Source: Warburgia ugandensis (taxonomy: Eukaryota > Streptophyta > Magnoliopsida > Canellales > Canellaceae). From it: a stretch of 64,000 nt of DNA. Positions 49,250-61,089 of the stretch are shown in pieces (the first letter of the stretch is position 1; each line of letters starts with the position of its first letter). A program made the translations under genes and the position numbers. The DNA lies in the NCBI GenBank assembly GCA_035236585.1, contig CP141137.1, forward strand, positions 49,746,057-49,810,056, written 5' to 3'. Below the pieces are notes generated by a model, which saw only the letters and a program-made list of their open reading frames with translations, was not told the DNA's origin and did not search any database.

Positions 49250-49575
49250 TGGAGGCCAATTTGGAGTAAGAAACTAAATGCACAATGCTAGTAGGCTAAT
49301 CAACACTAAAAACTACAAATGCAATGTAATAATTGGCATATTTAGTGTAAAGAACCAAATATCATAAATGCAGTACAATATCAACCTCCATTACATTAAA
49401 ATACCAAAATACACTACACAAGTAGGCAAATGTACAATAAAATATCCAAATTCAGTACACTAGAGGCCAATTTACACTAGGAAATCTGGATGCAGTATGC
49501 CAATTTGCACCAAAAACCCAGATGTAGAAGACAAAAAGTTAATTTCTACTAAAACCCCAAATGCATATCATTGTT
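49250..49575. repeat. Degenerate minisatellite, about 38-45 bp units
   Basis: About seven diverged copies of a unit resembling AGGCCAATTTACACTAA followed by AAATGCAGTA. Examples start at about 49255, 49290, 49333, 49420, 49461 and 49500. It lies upstream (minus sense) of the MULE-like remnant and could be part of that element's subterminal region. Confidence 0.65.
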
Positions 49576-50225
49576 GATCTAATCAAGACTGCAAAACACT
49601 CGAACTATACCACCATCTACGCAAACTGAAGATAATACAAGCTAATTGAAACTAATTCAACGTATTGAACCCAAATTATATTTTAAAAAAACTTAAAATT
49701 CCTAAAAAATTGAACGAATAAAGAAATCCACTAGAATCTCAGAACCCTAAAAACCTTCTATTATTTAATCCTTCATAGTTTCCCAACTACATAAAAACCT
49801 AAAGAACTTCCCAACTCTCTAGATAGGTCCATTAAATAATTTAACCACCATATTGCCAAGAAATCCCCAAACGTATAAAGAAACCTATAAAAAGCACGGC
49901 TGTAGCATGTAGAGGAACCTCCTACAAATGCCTCTTTGCATGTCTAGAAGGCAGAGGACGATAAGGAATGCTTGTAGAGGCTGGTGGAAGGAGCAGAAAT
50001 GTAGTTCGAGTAGGTAAACAACTTATTCTTAACTGCTACAGCCGTGTTTTTTACTTGTCCTTTTCTTCCCTGTTTTCTTTTTTATTTATTCAAACAAAAA
50101 CAAGGGAAAATATTAGTAAAATAATGATTGGCAGGCTTGGAAATACGATGTTCTTTATCATTTGACTGAATCATAACGGAAGGAATCTAATGGAATGACA
50201 TTAAAAAGTAACAATAAAATATGAG
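49576..50225. other. AT-rich low-copy DNA
   Basis: No gene or repeat was recognised. Short plus ORF 49968-50165 shows no family signature. Confidence 0.4.
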
Positions 50226-50386
50226 AATATTTGGTAGTTTGTATGCGGAAAAGATGTTTTCCATAGTAGAATATAACACTTTGATTGGAAATGGTAGTTC
50301 AAGGGTTGTCGGTACAAATTTTCATTTATTCTATTATAAAACATTTTTCTCACTATGAATGGGTATTTCCTACAAACTGAGATATT
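50226..50386. mobile_element. Small foldback element (possible MITE)
   Basis: The arm 50226-50274 (AATATTTGGTAGTTTGTA ... CCATAGTAGAATA) is roughly the reverse complement of 50327-50386 (TATTCTATTATAAAACATTT ... TACAAACTGAGATATT), with a loop of about 50 bp. True ends and a target duplication were not identified. Confidence 0.4.
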
Positions 50387-52675
50387 ATATAGTGGCCACA
50401 AAGTATTGTGGGCTTAATCTTTTTGTATTGAGCCACAAAAATCTCACAAGCATCAAATGAACGGACCATTTTTAAGGTACATGACATTGTGACTGTAAGT
50501 GGCCTGTCCTAGAATCCAGCTTATGGTCCCACTTATAAGATTACATGCCAATGAATATTTATTAAATTCATGACAAAATCTTTGTTCTGATGTAAATGAT
50601 AAAGTTAGCCTTTAGAATAAGCGTCGAGACCTAGAAGGTCTCACAAAAGGGTTCTCTGAGGCTTGTTTGGGGCGACGATAAGCAGATCTGCAGAAAATTA
50701 TATCCCTAAACGAAGACAGCCTTATTTTATGAGTGTTCTAGGCCTGTAGATAGCAGGTTATTAGCTATCCATGGAGAAAGTTGTCAACTACAGTCCCTGA
50801 TTTGCTCGGGAATGTTTCACCACTTGACCCTACTCCAGCACCTGTGTCCGTAGCATACAAATTTCATGCGCAAATGTCTATTAACCGATCGAGGTCACTG
50901 TCCTAGTATTATCATATGGGATCTCAAAGTTGTTACTGAAGAAATGATAGCAGCCAGCCAATTATGAGTCACAAACAACCACCACTAAGTTGCAATCAGA
51001 AAGAAATCAGGAAATTCCAATATCTGGTTGAGATATTATGACCATCAAACGGTGCTATGTCGATCTTGCCCAATTGTGCCGCTAATGCCCCACCAAAATC
51101 TATCTTGTACCATTGAATGATTTGAGCCATGACTTTATTTGTTTTTAAATCATCTCCATTGAAATTTTCAACCAAAGAATCTAGTATCTAGAGATCTCTG
51201 ATGGGCACGAAATTTTAGTGCAGGCCGAACAAGATGAATGTTGACATTGTTCAAATTTTCCATGGAAATTCTCATTGTGGAATTTCTCTTTCAAAAGTTT
51301 ACAGCATACCCGGAAAGAAGATGTTTTCAGCCGCACATAGATGTCTGCTCAACTTCGTGAGAAATTACAATGAATCTAGATCTAGTTCCACTCCAATTTC
51401 CCTCTTAAGTGTTGTTCCCTTGGAGTTATGATTCTTCTAGCAAGGGTAGATCATAGAAAGAAACAACTTCGTTGGCCCTCTGGAAAATATTTGAAGAAGG
51501 GCTCAATGAGAAATCATGCTCAAACAACTCTTTTGATCATTGAACAAGGGAGCATGTTTATGCATCCTTGAAACAAATTGCCATATAGAAATAATACCTG
51601 AGGGAAAATATATGGGCTATTCAATCGCTTTGATTTCCTCATATTTCTCCCTTTAGAGATAGCGTTTCTCCGTGCAAGTACAACATGAGCCTAATTATGT
51701 TGCTCCAAGAAGAAGAGGAAGGACATTTGCCTACCTCACCCGTCTCAGCTGCAAATTTGGACCCTCTCTCTCTCTCTGTCTCAGAAAGGGTTTCAGCCTT
51801 TTCATCGGCTGCTAATTCTGACACAGAAGAAGGTCTCAGATCTTTCTTTATTCTATCCATAGAAAATAAAAATTGATAACAGAAAAAGAGAAAATAATAA
51901 ACTATTAGTTGTGGGGCTCAACCAATACTTTTTCTTAAAAAAAGAGTATATACAACCGAAACAATAGTTTCAAAGATTAAACTATTTTTCGGAGATTAAA
52001 GTATAACAGTTTCAGAAATTAAAGTGTACTTTTACTCTTATAAAATGAGTCTTGCTTAAGCTTCCAAAGATAAAGATAAAGGCTCATTAACAGCCATTTA
52101 ATATCCATCAAAGTCATTGAATCCCTTACCTACTAAGAAATCAAAATCATCCCGCAAGAAATGTGGCCGGTCAAGATATTGTCACAGAAAAGCAAGTAGC
52201 ATTAGACATCTTAGAAAGCTGCTTGATGGAAGTAATTAGGTGAGACAAAACTAAAACCATAAAGAGTTTCTAGAGCGTTATTTTCTGGATCAATCTAGGC
52301 CATGCATTGATCATCGGTCCCATATAAAGTAATTACGTGAGAATCGGAAGGAAAAGAGACAAACGTATGGAGTCATGTATGCCTTGCCTTGTTTATACGC
52401 AAGCCCTTGAAATGTGTTGCTGACTCGTACGATTGGTTGAAAGGATGTTATGGTGTTACGTCGTTTCTCACTCATTTAGGTAAGCTAACGACATGTCAAC
52501 ATATTCCTGCAACTCCTTGCTAAGAGATAATTTCAGCAAGGAGTGCAGGTGAAGTTTTATTCGCAAGGAAAAAGTTTTTAACTGTTATTTTCTCTAACTT
52601 TTTTTATATTTTATTTTTTTTTAGCCAATCAAGTACCACCTGCTCTTTGCACTTTCATAAAATAGCTGAAATTAA
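50387..52675. other. Low-copy DNA without a recognised gene
   Basis: Base composition is more balanced near 50.6-51.9 kb. A minus frame near 51.0-51.1 kb reads KIDIAPFDGHNISTRYW, faintly like the start of a copia gag, but nothing else supports that. The minus ORF 51639-51860 (73 codons, hydrophilic, MDRIKKDLRPSSV start) is not repeat-like; I cannot assign it. Confidence 0.35.
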
Positions 52676-52682
52676 CACACAC

Positions 52683-52719
<37 letters not shown>

Positions 52720-52748
52720 ACACACACACACACACACATATATATATA
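52676..52748. repeat. Compound (CA)n(TA)n(CA)n(TA)n microsatellite
   Basis: ACACACACACA, then about 30 bp of TA repeats, then about 18 bp of CA repeats, then a short TA run. ORFs across it on both strands are artefacts. Confidence 0.95.
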
Positions 52749-53520
52749 AGTTGTTCCAATGCATTTTATTGTTTGGATACGAAAAGTATAGGTGTAAGTC
52801 GTTTCCTTACAGATATATCCAACGCGTCTAATAAGCATACTCCATTGTTTGTGTCTGCACTGTTAAATATGTTCCATGGCTGCGTTTGGTCATGTTGTTA
52901 TCCTATCATGTTACCCATTCAAGCACATCTTACTAATTTGAGTTGTAATCTATAAACTTTTCTGGTATAAATTTCCCTGTAAGATAGAATGAAACACTTC
53001 ATTACCATTCTATTTAAACAAGTAAAAAAAAAACGACACTTCGTTATTATTAAGCATTCTCTCTAGATCTCTGTCTCTCCCTATATGTATGGGAAACAGA
53101 TAAAAATATTGCAGATGGACACCACTATGGGCAAAGAATAACAACAGTGGTCGACAATTACGAGCAATCCTTCCATTGGATCGGCTGATAGGATTCCTCT
53201 GCCCAGGAGGAGGCATCTTGGGGCCTTGCCAACCCGAATAGCATTTTGCTTCAATCCGTTAGTGTTATAGGTTCCACTGCCACGAGGGTTGGAGTAAAGT
53301 TTCTTTTTATGTCTGATGGAGAAGAGTTCAATTTTAAAGTGTAACTTCCACATTAAAACGTCAGTAAGTTCAGATACCATAGTGGGGTATCGTAAGGCAG
53401 GCAGTTTAAGTACTTTTAACTCGAAAACAGAAATTACCACTTAATATTTTCCTATAGAATGAAAATTAATATCTCTGAATATCTTATCATATTATATTTT
53501 AATGGAAAGTGAAATAATTG
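52749..53520. other. Low-copy DNA without a recognised gene
   Basis: The minus ORF 53081-53440 (119 codons) overlaps another at 53010-53216. Neither shows a family motif. Confidence 0.35.
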
Positions 53521-53820
53521 CTCCCTCTTTTTCATAAATTACCCACCTACTAATGTCTTGAATGGCTAAAACTCAATATAGGCCAAGTTTTATTAAGATT
53601 CAAGTCGTTTAGAATGTTGTCCTTGACTGTAGTCCTAAATTCTCATCCATTTGGACAATCTTCACTGCGCATGATCCAATAGATGAGAATTTTGGATTAC
53701 AACCAATCTAAGTTAAGGGCAACATTCTGAATGATTTAGATCTTCGTAAAACTAGGCTTTTATTGAGTTATAGCCATCCAAGACATTAGTAAAGAGATAA
53801 TTTATCAAAAAGAGGGGAAG
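53521..53820. mobile_element. Stowaway-like foldback MITE
   Basis: About 300 bp forming one long hairpin: arms of roughly 120-135 bp (53521-53655 and 53685-53820) with a loop of about 25 bp. The outer ends CTCCCTCTTTTTCATAAATTA and the reverse complement CTTCCCCTCTTTTTGATAAATTA resemble the CTCCCTC terminus of Stowaway (Tc1/mariner) MITEs. The TA target duplication is not preserved. Arms differ by about 15-20 percent. Confidence 0.7.
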
Positions 53821-54749
53821 ATTATATCACTTTCATATTTAATTAAACAAAGTCTTATATAGGTGTACTTCCAATTGGAAAAGAATAATATATTTAATAA
53901 AAGTTGTTTTGTATCTTTGCGCACAAAAGATTGAAAAATGAGAATCTCACTGCGAGTGTCAATTTAACATGATGTTAGTCTAGCAAGAGTTTAGTCAATC
54001 TTCTTCTTATTTTCCTAAATCGTGTTAGTCTAGCAAGAGTTTACAAGTCTTTGTCGAAACTCCACCAAACTCTCTCTATTAGTTGCCTACTTCTTAACTA
54101 ACTAGATTTTGGTTGATTTTTGGCTATAGGTACCATTTCTAGTATAAAATACACTGCATAGTTCAACCAAAAAATAAGGAAAGGGTCTCATTTCTTGGTG
54201 GAGTTTGCTTTTAGTTGAAAAAAAAAAAAAAAAAGGTGATAAAATTATTACCATATATTTTCCAACTAAAAGGAAGAGTGTTTACACTAATCCAATGGAT
54301 GAGATTTTAGGTCCATAAATCATCTAGGCCATGATTAACATTATGAAATGGCCTTGATATTCCAAAGGATGAGATTTGAATTGTTCATTTGATTTACAAT
54401 ATATTAGATGGCCTAAAACCTAAAACTCTCATTTATATTTTAAGCCTAAGACCTTCCTTTCTAAGATTTTTAAAGTCATAAAATAGATGGTGTAACACAA
54501 ATAATCCAAAAACATTGTAACCATCTATTTTACAAACAAAAGAAAGCCAAAAAAAAGTAATTTCCAGGAAGCACATTTATATGAGAGATTTGGGTGTTAT
54601 GCTATTTGAGCATTAATTGTGATCAAATGAATAGTTTGGATTATTGAAAAAATTCAACAAGTGCGATCAACAAGAAATTTTCATTAATTCTTCGATACAA
54701 CTACCATACAAGTAGTTCTATCAAATAATTTATCCTCTCTCTCTCTCTC
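53821..54749. other. AT-rich low-copy DNA with short repeats
   Basis: A perfect 20-bp direct repeat occurs at 53974-53993 and 54024-54043. Near 54295-54440 the motif ATGAGATTTTAGG and a diverged inverse (CCTAAAACTCTCAT) suggest a further small foldback. A (CT)n tract at 54734-54750 abuts the next LTR. Confidence 0.45.
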
Positions 54750-57700
54750 TGTAATATCCTTAATTTTTAAGATAAAAATAAGAAATTATTAAATAAATTA
54801 AAATAAAAATTTATGGATGAAATTATTTCCTGAAAACATAATAATTAGAAAGTGCTCGTCGATACGAATCCAACGCCACCAAGAACGCGAGAAACGGAGC
54901 TCAAACGAGGGAGTTATGAGCCGTCAAAGTTGTAAGGGCAAAATGGTCTTTTGACAGAAACGTGTAACACAGGGGCCCAAATTGATACTGGCACCCCCGT
55001 CTTCCACACGTCTCTACCAGTGCCGGAAAAATCGCCGGAGAGACGTGGAAAGAGGCGTGAATGGAAGAGGTTCTCTTCCCCTGGGACTCTAGGCCTATAT
55101 CTACCCTCCTCAGGTTGCCAAAACGCTCCACTTTGAGCGTTTTCTCTGAGTATTTACGCAAAACCGTAGCCTGTAAAAACTTGAATTTTCCGGCGAGTGG
55201 AGCCCCGGCAAGACGAGCAACTCCGGCCAGGTGCAAGGTAAGCCTCAAAACCTATGTTTTTATGTATTTATTAATTAGAAAATTAATTAGAAAACCATTT
55301 AAAAATTAGGAATAAAATTGGATTTTTGGGGGTTTTGTGCACGCTACTGTTGGAGCGTGATTTCATAGACCAAACGTTGTCCTTTTGGAAATCGCACCGT
55401 CCAACTAGTGCACAAGACACCCAAGAGCAAACCCTTTAAATTTGGGAGTGATCCAACGGTGGAATTTCCTCAGAGAAAAACTCAAAAACCAAGACTCTAG
55501 GAAGGTTTTTAGAACTTGGGAAAAATCGTTTAAAAACCATGGTTTTTGGAGAAAATTAGTGCAAAAGGAGGGCATAAATGGATTCTAGAGAGAATTCTGA
55601 AGAAAATGGCGCAAAAATCACGCAAAACGGAGCTCTGTAGCTCTTCACGAGGCGACCGGAATCCCGGCCGTTTCTCTCCGGCCAAGGTCTTGCCCAACGA
55701 CGCCGCCCCGCGCCGACGCCAAGACGCACACCCCCGGCCCGAGGACGACGTCACATGACGCCGTCGGCCGCGCACGCGTGCGCGGCGCGCGCGCGTGCGA
55801 ACGTGCGTGGTTGGCTGCCGCGGTGGGGACCGGGACGCGGCGCGCCTGGCTGGCCGTGACGCACGCGCGCGTGCGTCACGGTACGTGCCGAAGACGCGCG
55901 GCGCGCGTCCCCGTGCGGCGGCGTCTCGCGACGCCGTGCGCTCGTGCGCCCGCATACGCCGGTATAAACCGAGTGCGGGCGCCGCCGGGTTTAAACCACC
56001 TTATGGTGGTCCCACAGCCCCATTTGAGGGTAGTTTTCACTAAAACTTGATTTTTGGGAGCTGCAGAGGTCCAAATCACGATCCTAAGAGGCGTTGTGAC
56101 CGTATTGACGAAGCGGACCTAGTTTTAACTTAAAAACTTAGAAATGACCACTTTTTATTTAGAAAAATTTTAAAATAGTGATGTGACATGTACAGGTGCA
56201 CTTGAATATACCAATTAAAGGGAGTTATTAGCAAGCTAGTGATCTCACACCGAGGTAGGTGACGACAACTAATGTTTTGCCTTGATTTTAAACCATGTTT
56301 TAAACATAGCATCATGTGTGATTGTGTTTTAAAGTGCGATTTTTATTTACCATGGATTTCATGCGACATTGCGTACGTGATGGTTATTCCAAATTGAATT
56401 CTTTTACCGAATAAACTTATTTAAACCGCTTTTATAAGCATGATGTTAAGTAGTTATGCTTAATTAGAGATTTATTTCTTATTATATATATAGAAAATGC
56501 ATGGATTTACATGGAAATGAGTATAGAGGCTTAAGTAGTCATTCCTTTTTATAAAGCAACCCCCGTGATGAGGGGCATGTCTTTGGGGATTGCAAGCTAT
56601 AAGTGCTCTTGAGTTTTAGCATATACATATGATTTCCGTGTTTTATATTTGATGACGGTGCTCTCGCCCATATGGGTGTCATGCTAGGAGGGATAGTGGC
56701 CTACCACCCACCTTCCGAGATTATGATGTGATGAGTTTGTGATATGATAGTACACCTCGCCCATAGATGGCATTCTAGAGGGGTTTGGTAACATGGATAG
56801 TCCACACTACCGGCGAGCCTTTCCATGGGGACAGTACGCTAAGTCTCCCGTTATGGTGTCGACTGGGGAGCTACGCGGTGGTTGATACCCATGGAGGGTT
56901 GCCACTGCAAACATGATGGCCCATATTCTTGTTATGTGTGCATGTATGATGAGCATGGTTATAGATGGTATGCTCGGGTGTGACGACACTCGGGAGGTTG
57001 ACTATGTGTACTCCCGATCGTGATGTTAGTGCGATGTGGTGGGACCCATTACCTTAGGGTGCCCTTATTCTCGTTGTATGCTCCATGTTATTGATTCATG
57101 TCATGTTTTAACTCGGTTGAACTTCATGTTTTAGCATTTGGAATAAATTGGCATTTATTTGAACATGGCATTATGATATTACTATTTCCATAAATGTTAG
57201 ACTTTTCATCAATGCCGTTTCATTATTTCTTGCATTTATTACATTAATTGTCTATGTACCTACACGATAGTCGAGGCATTGTTTGTTTTGCAATGCCTTA
57301 GATCTCGAGCGCGACACCGTAAAGGAAAAGCGGTTGATAAACCTTGAGAGTCACGCAGTACTAGTTTCCTTATAGTTTTAGACAAGAATGTGAGTCATTA
57401 GAGTGGATTATCATTTGAATTTCATTATGGACCGCATACTTTATATTTGGTCGTGATTTAGATCTTTGGACATATATTGGACATTTATATGGGATGTTAT
57501 GATGGATAGACCCCGCCCATATTATTATTGTCTTTTGGATGTTTATTTGATTTAAAATAAAGGCGCCTATTTATTTGACGTTGATTTATATGCGGATCAT
57601 TTATTGGTGTTTAAATTTCATGTACGCTATTTTGAGAAAGGAAAATTAACACCCGGAGTTTTAAGATAGGTTTAGTAAAATGTTAAATAAATCTTTTCTC

Positions 57701-57777
57701 ATGGGATCCCAAATGCTCTTATTTAAATTATAAAAAAAAAAAAAAAAAAAATTGTCTTAAAAATCCGGGGTGTTACA
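54750..57777 (+). repeat. 5' LTR of Tekay-type copy 2
   Basis: Starts TGTAATATCC, ends CCGGGGTGTTACA, 3028 bp. It includes a CpG-rich block (about 55660-55990) with a perfect palindrome, a TATAAA at 55963-55968 just downstream of the block that could be a promoter box, and a CAAGGTAAGCC sequence near 55234 resembling a 5' splice site. A poly-A run of about 20 lies at 57732-57751. ORFs over the GC-rich block are composition artefacts. Confidence 0.92.
55854..55881. repeat. Perfect 28-bp CpG palindrome in the LTR
   Basis: From CCGTGACGCACGCG the sequence reads back as its exact reverse complement. The identical 28 bp are present in the other LTR at 63508-63535, although the surroundings differ by several indels. 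Confidence 0.95.
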
Positions 57778-57781
57778 AAGT

Positions 57782-57793
57782 TGGTATCAGAGC
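57782..57793 (+). other. Primer binding site, initiator Met-tRNA type
   Basis: TGGTATCAGAGC, four bases after the LTR end at 57777. It is an exact match to the usual plant site and the same as in copy 1. Confidence 0.95.
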
Positions 57794-57918
57794 CCAGTCT
57801 AGTCCATCATAATCCTCGTGAATGTCCATTTATATGTGAATAATGTCACCATACCGCTGTAGAGAGAGAAACTATGAGAGAGGAACTTACACTTAGGGAC
57901 ATGTAAAATTTTTGACAG

Positions 57919-58968
57919 ATGGCTCCTCGAGAAGGACAAGGTCTACCCTCGCTACACCCGTGGCTCCACCTGCTGAGTCCTCTGACCAAGGGGATCGAGA
58001 TGCCGAGTTATTGAATCGGATAATGTCAGGACTCGTACCACTTATACAAAGAAGAAAGTTAGGATGTTCTGTTGACGCAGCCTAACCCTAGCCCTATTCC
58101 TCCACCTAAAGTGGCACCCATGGTTTCGTCGGTTCGGTCCTCACAACCAATACGGGAACCATCGCACCTAGAGCCACGGAGGGCGATGCTACGACTGAGT
58201 CTAAGAAGACTGACAAATTATTGGAAAGGTTTCAAAAGATGGTGAAACCCTTTTATGGCGATGGTAACACGAGGAGGCCGAGCGATGGTTATTTGAGGCG
58301 GAGAGGACATTCGACGCTATGAAGATCTCACCGATGATCAAGTTAGAGTAGCCTCCTACTGGCCGAAAGGTGAGGCCGGCTCTCGGTGGCGGACTTTCAC
58401 ACTCACTCGACCAGATCCGACCGAGACGATGACATGGGCAGCCTTTAAACAGCTTTTGACACTCGGTATTTTCCACCCCATGCATTGCAGTCCATGAAGA
58501 AGGAGTTTGCCACCCTGGAGCGAGAGAGATATGACGGTTCAGCGGACTGAACCGATTTACACGACCGAGGAGATTTGCACCTCACGCACCGGCCTCGGAC
58601 ACGCAGGCAACCGAGCAGTTGTGGATGGGTTGACTCCTTGGCCGAGAGATCGCGTGATTTCTTCTCGACCCACTTCGTGCGAGATGCCGCCGATATGGCG
58701 TCCATGCATGAGAAGAACTCTCTCGGGAATAGAGGGAGTGCGTTCCACCCCTTTAAGGGCAAGCGGCCATTTGGTGCTATGCGGACACATGGGGCATCGG
58801 GTCATCCACCACAGCCAAATTTAAGAGAGACGGCCGAGAGGAAGAGATGTGATAGGTGCAAGGGTTGGCACCCGGCGAGGGTGTAATAGATTCGGCCAGA
58901 CCACGGCGGCGGAGGCAGCCCCAACCACGAGACAGCCCCTATACACCTTACCGAGACAGCCATACGGG
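57919..58968 (+). pseudogene. Gag of Tekay-type copy 2 (frameshifted)
   Basis: The ATG at 57919 gives MAPREGQG, matching the MAPR start in copy 1. Recognisable gag pieces occur in different frames: ERFQKMVKPFYGDGN near 58220, AERWLFEAERTFDAM near 58275, MTWAAFKQL near 58432, LTPWPRDRV near 58634 and ADMASMHEKNSLGN near 58690. Frame changes every 30-100 bp come from 1-2 base indels. Shadow ORFs on both strands (58445-58886) should be ignored. Confidence 0.75.
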
Positions 58969-59009
58969 TGTTTCAGCGTGGAGACGTTGGCCATTTCATT
59001 AAGGACTGC
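58969..59009 (+). pseudogene. Gag zinc knuckle (second Cys lost)
   Basis: Reads CFQRGDVGHFIKDC. Compared with the intact CX2CX4HX4C knuckle of copy 1, the second Cys is replaced by Arg, and one base is apparently missing from the codon run. Confidence 0.75.
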
Positions 59010-59480
59010 CCCAGGGGCGAGGCGACAGAGATGGGAGCGAGGCGGCTAATGCGCCACGTAGCCGAGGGACGAGTATTTGCCATCTCATCGGGACAGGCAC
59101 AGGCATCACACCAGGTCGTAGAAGGTACTCTTCTAGTCTCGGATAGACATGCCAAAGTTCTTTTTGACACAGGATCTACACATTCTTTTATATCATGTAT
59201 TTTTGCATCTTGCCTTGATGTATGTGTACACAAACTAGCATTTGGATTAGATATTATGACACTGTGGGAGAGACGATGAGAGACTACGAATATATTAGAG
59301 ATATACCTGTAGAGATATCAGGCGTGAGTATGGACACAGACTTCATCTTATTAGACATGGTAGACTATGATGTTATTCTTGGGATGGATTGGTTAGCCAA
59401 CTATGGTGCTATGGTAGATCCGAAAGAAGCGAGTCACTTTTCTTATACTGGGCAACCTGAAATAGTGTTCCGAGGGTAGG
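59010..59480 (+). pseudogene. Aspartic protease of copy 2
   Basis: VLFDTGSTHSFISCIFASCL near 59155-59215 holds the DTG active site. After a frame change near 59260, DYDVILGMDWLANYGAMVD near 59363-59420 is the conserved C-terminal part of plant gypsy protease. It ends in EIVFRG followed by a stop. Confidence 0.85.
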
Positions 59481-59579
59481 AAAGATCAGCGGTACATGCA
59501 TCATTTCTCGCTATGAAGGCGGCACGATTTTATGCACGAGGGTGTAACGCATTCCTCGCATATGTGACCGTTGAGGAAA

Positions 59580-60555
59580 AGGAGCAGCCACGACGAGATT
59601 GATGTTGTCCGTGATTTTGCCGACGTATTTCTGAGGAATTACCGGGATTGCCGCCAAGTAGGGAGATTGACTTCACCATTGACTTGGTGCTCTGTACATC
59701 GCCTATCTCTAAGGCACCATATAGGATGGCTCCAGCGAGTTGAGAGAACTTCAGGTACAATTGCAAGAGTTACTGGATAAGGGCTTTATCAAGCCAAGTG
59801 GATAACCATGGGGAGCACCAAATCCTGCTCGTGAAGAAAAAGGATGGATCACCGAGACTATGCATTGACTATCGGTTGTTGAATGGTGTTACTATAAAGA
59901 ACCGATACCCTTTGCCACGCATAGATGATTTATTTGATCGGCTCCAATCGGCACAAGTGTTCTCCAAGATTGATTTGAGGTCGTGGTATCATCACCGGTG
60001 CGGGTTAGAGAAGAGGATATCTCGAAGACGCCTTTAGGAGTCATTATGGTCATTATGAGTTCCTAGTGATGCCGTTTGGATTGACGAACGCACTGCGGTG
60101 TTCATGGATCTAATGAACCGTGTTTTTCGAGCTTATTTGGATAAGTTCGTGATTGTATTTGTGGATGACATCTTGATTTATTCGCCTAGTCATGAGACAC
60201 ACGAGAGCATCTCCACACGGTATTAGACACACTTCGTCGACATCGGTTGTATGCCAAGTTCGTAAGTGTGATTTTTGGCTAGACCGGGTGCATTTCTTAG
60301 CCACGTCATATCTAAAGATGGAGTGGCCGTGGATTCAACAAAGGTAGAGGCGGTACTACACCGGGAGAGGCCCAAGACAAGGTGGTGAGATACGCAGTTT
60401 TCTCGGTTTGGCAGGGTATTATCGTCGATTTATAGAGGGATTCTCTAAGATCGCGTTACCATTGACCACCCTGACTAGGAAAGACACTCAATTTGTATGG
60501 ACCGAGGCTTGCGAGGAGAGCTTCCAAGAGCTCAAGAGGAGACTTACTACCGCTC
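59580..60555 (+). pseudogene. Reverse transcriptase of copy 2
   Basis: The linker [13 protein letters not shown] (about 59597) is followed by RT motifs: [20 protein letters not shown] (about 59826), [28 protein letters not shown] (catalytic Asp kept, the next Gly changed to Trp), MPFGLTNA and [14 protein letters not shown] (about 60150-60195). The text then continues through VEIRSFLGL-like text and [17 protein letters not shown]. At least eight single-base indels break the frame between 59640 and 60560. Confidence 0.85.
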
Positions 60556-60960
60556 CGTATTGACCTTACCATCTGGTGCAGGCGGTTATGTAGTTTATTG
60601 CGACGCCTCCGGCAAGGGATTAGGAGCAGTGTTGATGCAACATGGGAAGGTAATTGCCTATGCGTCTAGACAGTTGAAGACACATGAGGTAAATTACCCA
60701 ACACATGACCTGGAATTAGCAGCCGTGGTATTTGCGTTGAAGTCCTGGAGACATTATCTTTATGGTGAGAGATTTGAGGTATTCATCGATCACAAGAGCC
60801 TCAAGTACTTTCTTTACTCGCAGTGAATTGAATATGAGGCAACAAGTAGATGGATGGAGTATCTCAAGGACTTCGACTTCACCATACGCACCATCCCGGG
60901 AAGGCTAACGTCACAGTATGCCCCCGAGTGAAGGCGGGTGTGATGATTGCCAATTTGACG
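60556..60960 (+). pseudogene. RNase H of copy 2
   Basis: The open frame 60497-60826 holds [20 protein letters not shown], then [37 protein letters not shown] and [11 protein letters not shown]. It then stops at SQ and continues, shifted, with [12 protein letters not shown]. All four acidic catalytic positions visible here are kept up to the shift. Confidence 0.85.
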
Positions 60961-61089
60961 ACTCGGTCTAAGTTCTTTGACAGATCTTAGAGGCACAGGC
61001 AAAGACAAGGAAACACAGGATCCGACCGATAAGACGATTTTTCGAGGGGACCAGGATGGAGGAGTTAGATTTAAGGGGAGGTTGGGTAC

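Noticed and set aside
49250-49575. CRISPR-like array
   Set aside because: The units are diverged and contiguous without constant repeats and unique spacers, and the DNA is plant nuclear.
51000-51110. Possible copia gag start (KIDIAPFDGHN) on the minus strand
   Set aside because: Only one short motif-like string with no following gag or LTR. It is too weak to annotate.
51639-51860. 73-codon hydrophilic minus-strand ORF, possible small gene or first exon
   Set aside because: There is no family signature, no visible splice partner and no promoter evidence, so it is left as unassigned low-copy DNA.
55530-56050. Overlapping Arg/Ala/Pro-rich ORFs on both strands
   Set aside because: They come from the CpG-rich block of the LTR, have no conserved frame, and the corresponding ORFs in the other LTR (63237-63725) differ by frameshifts.
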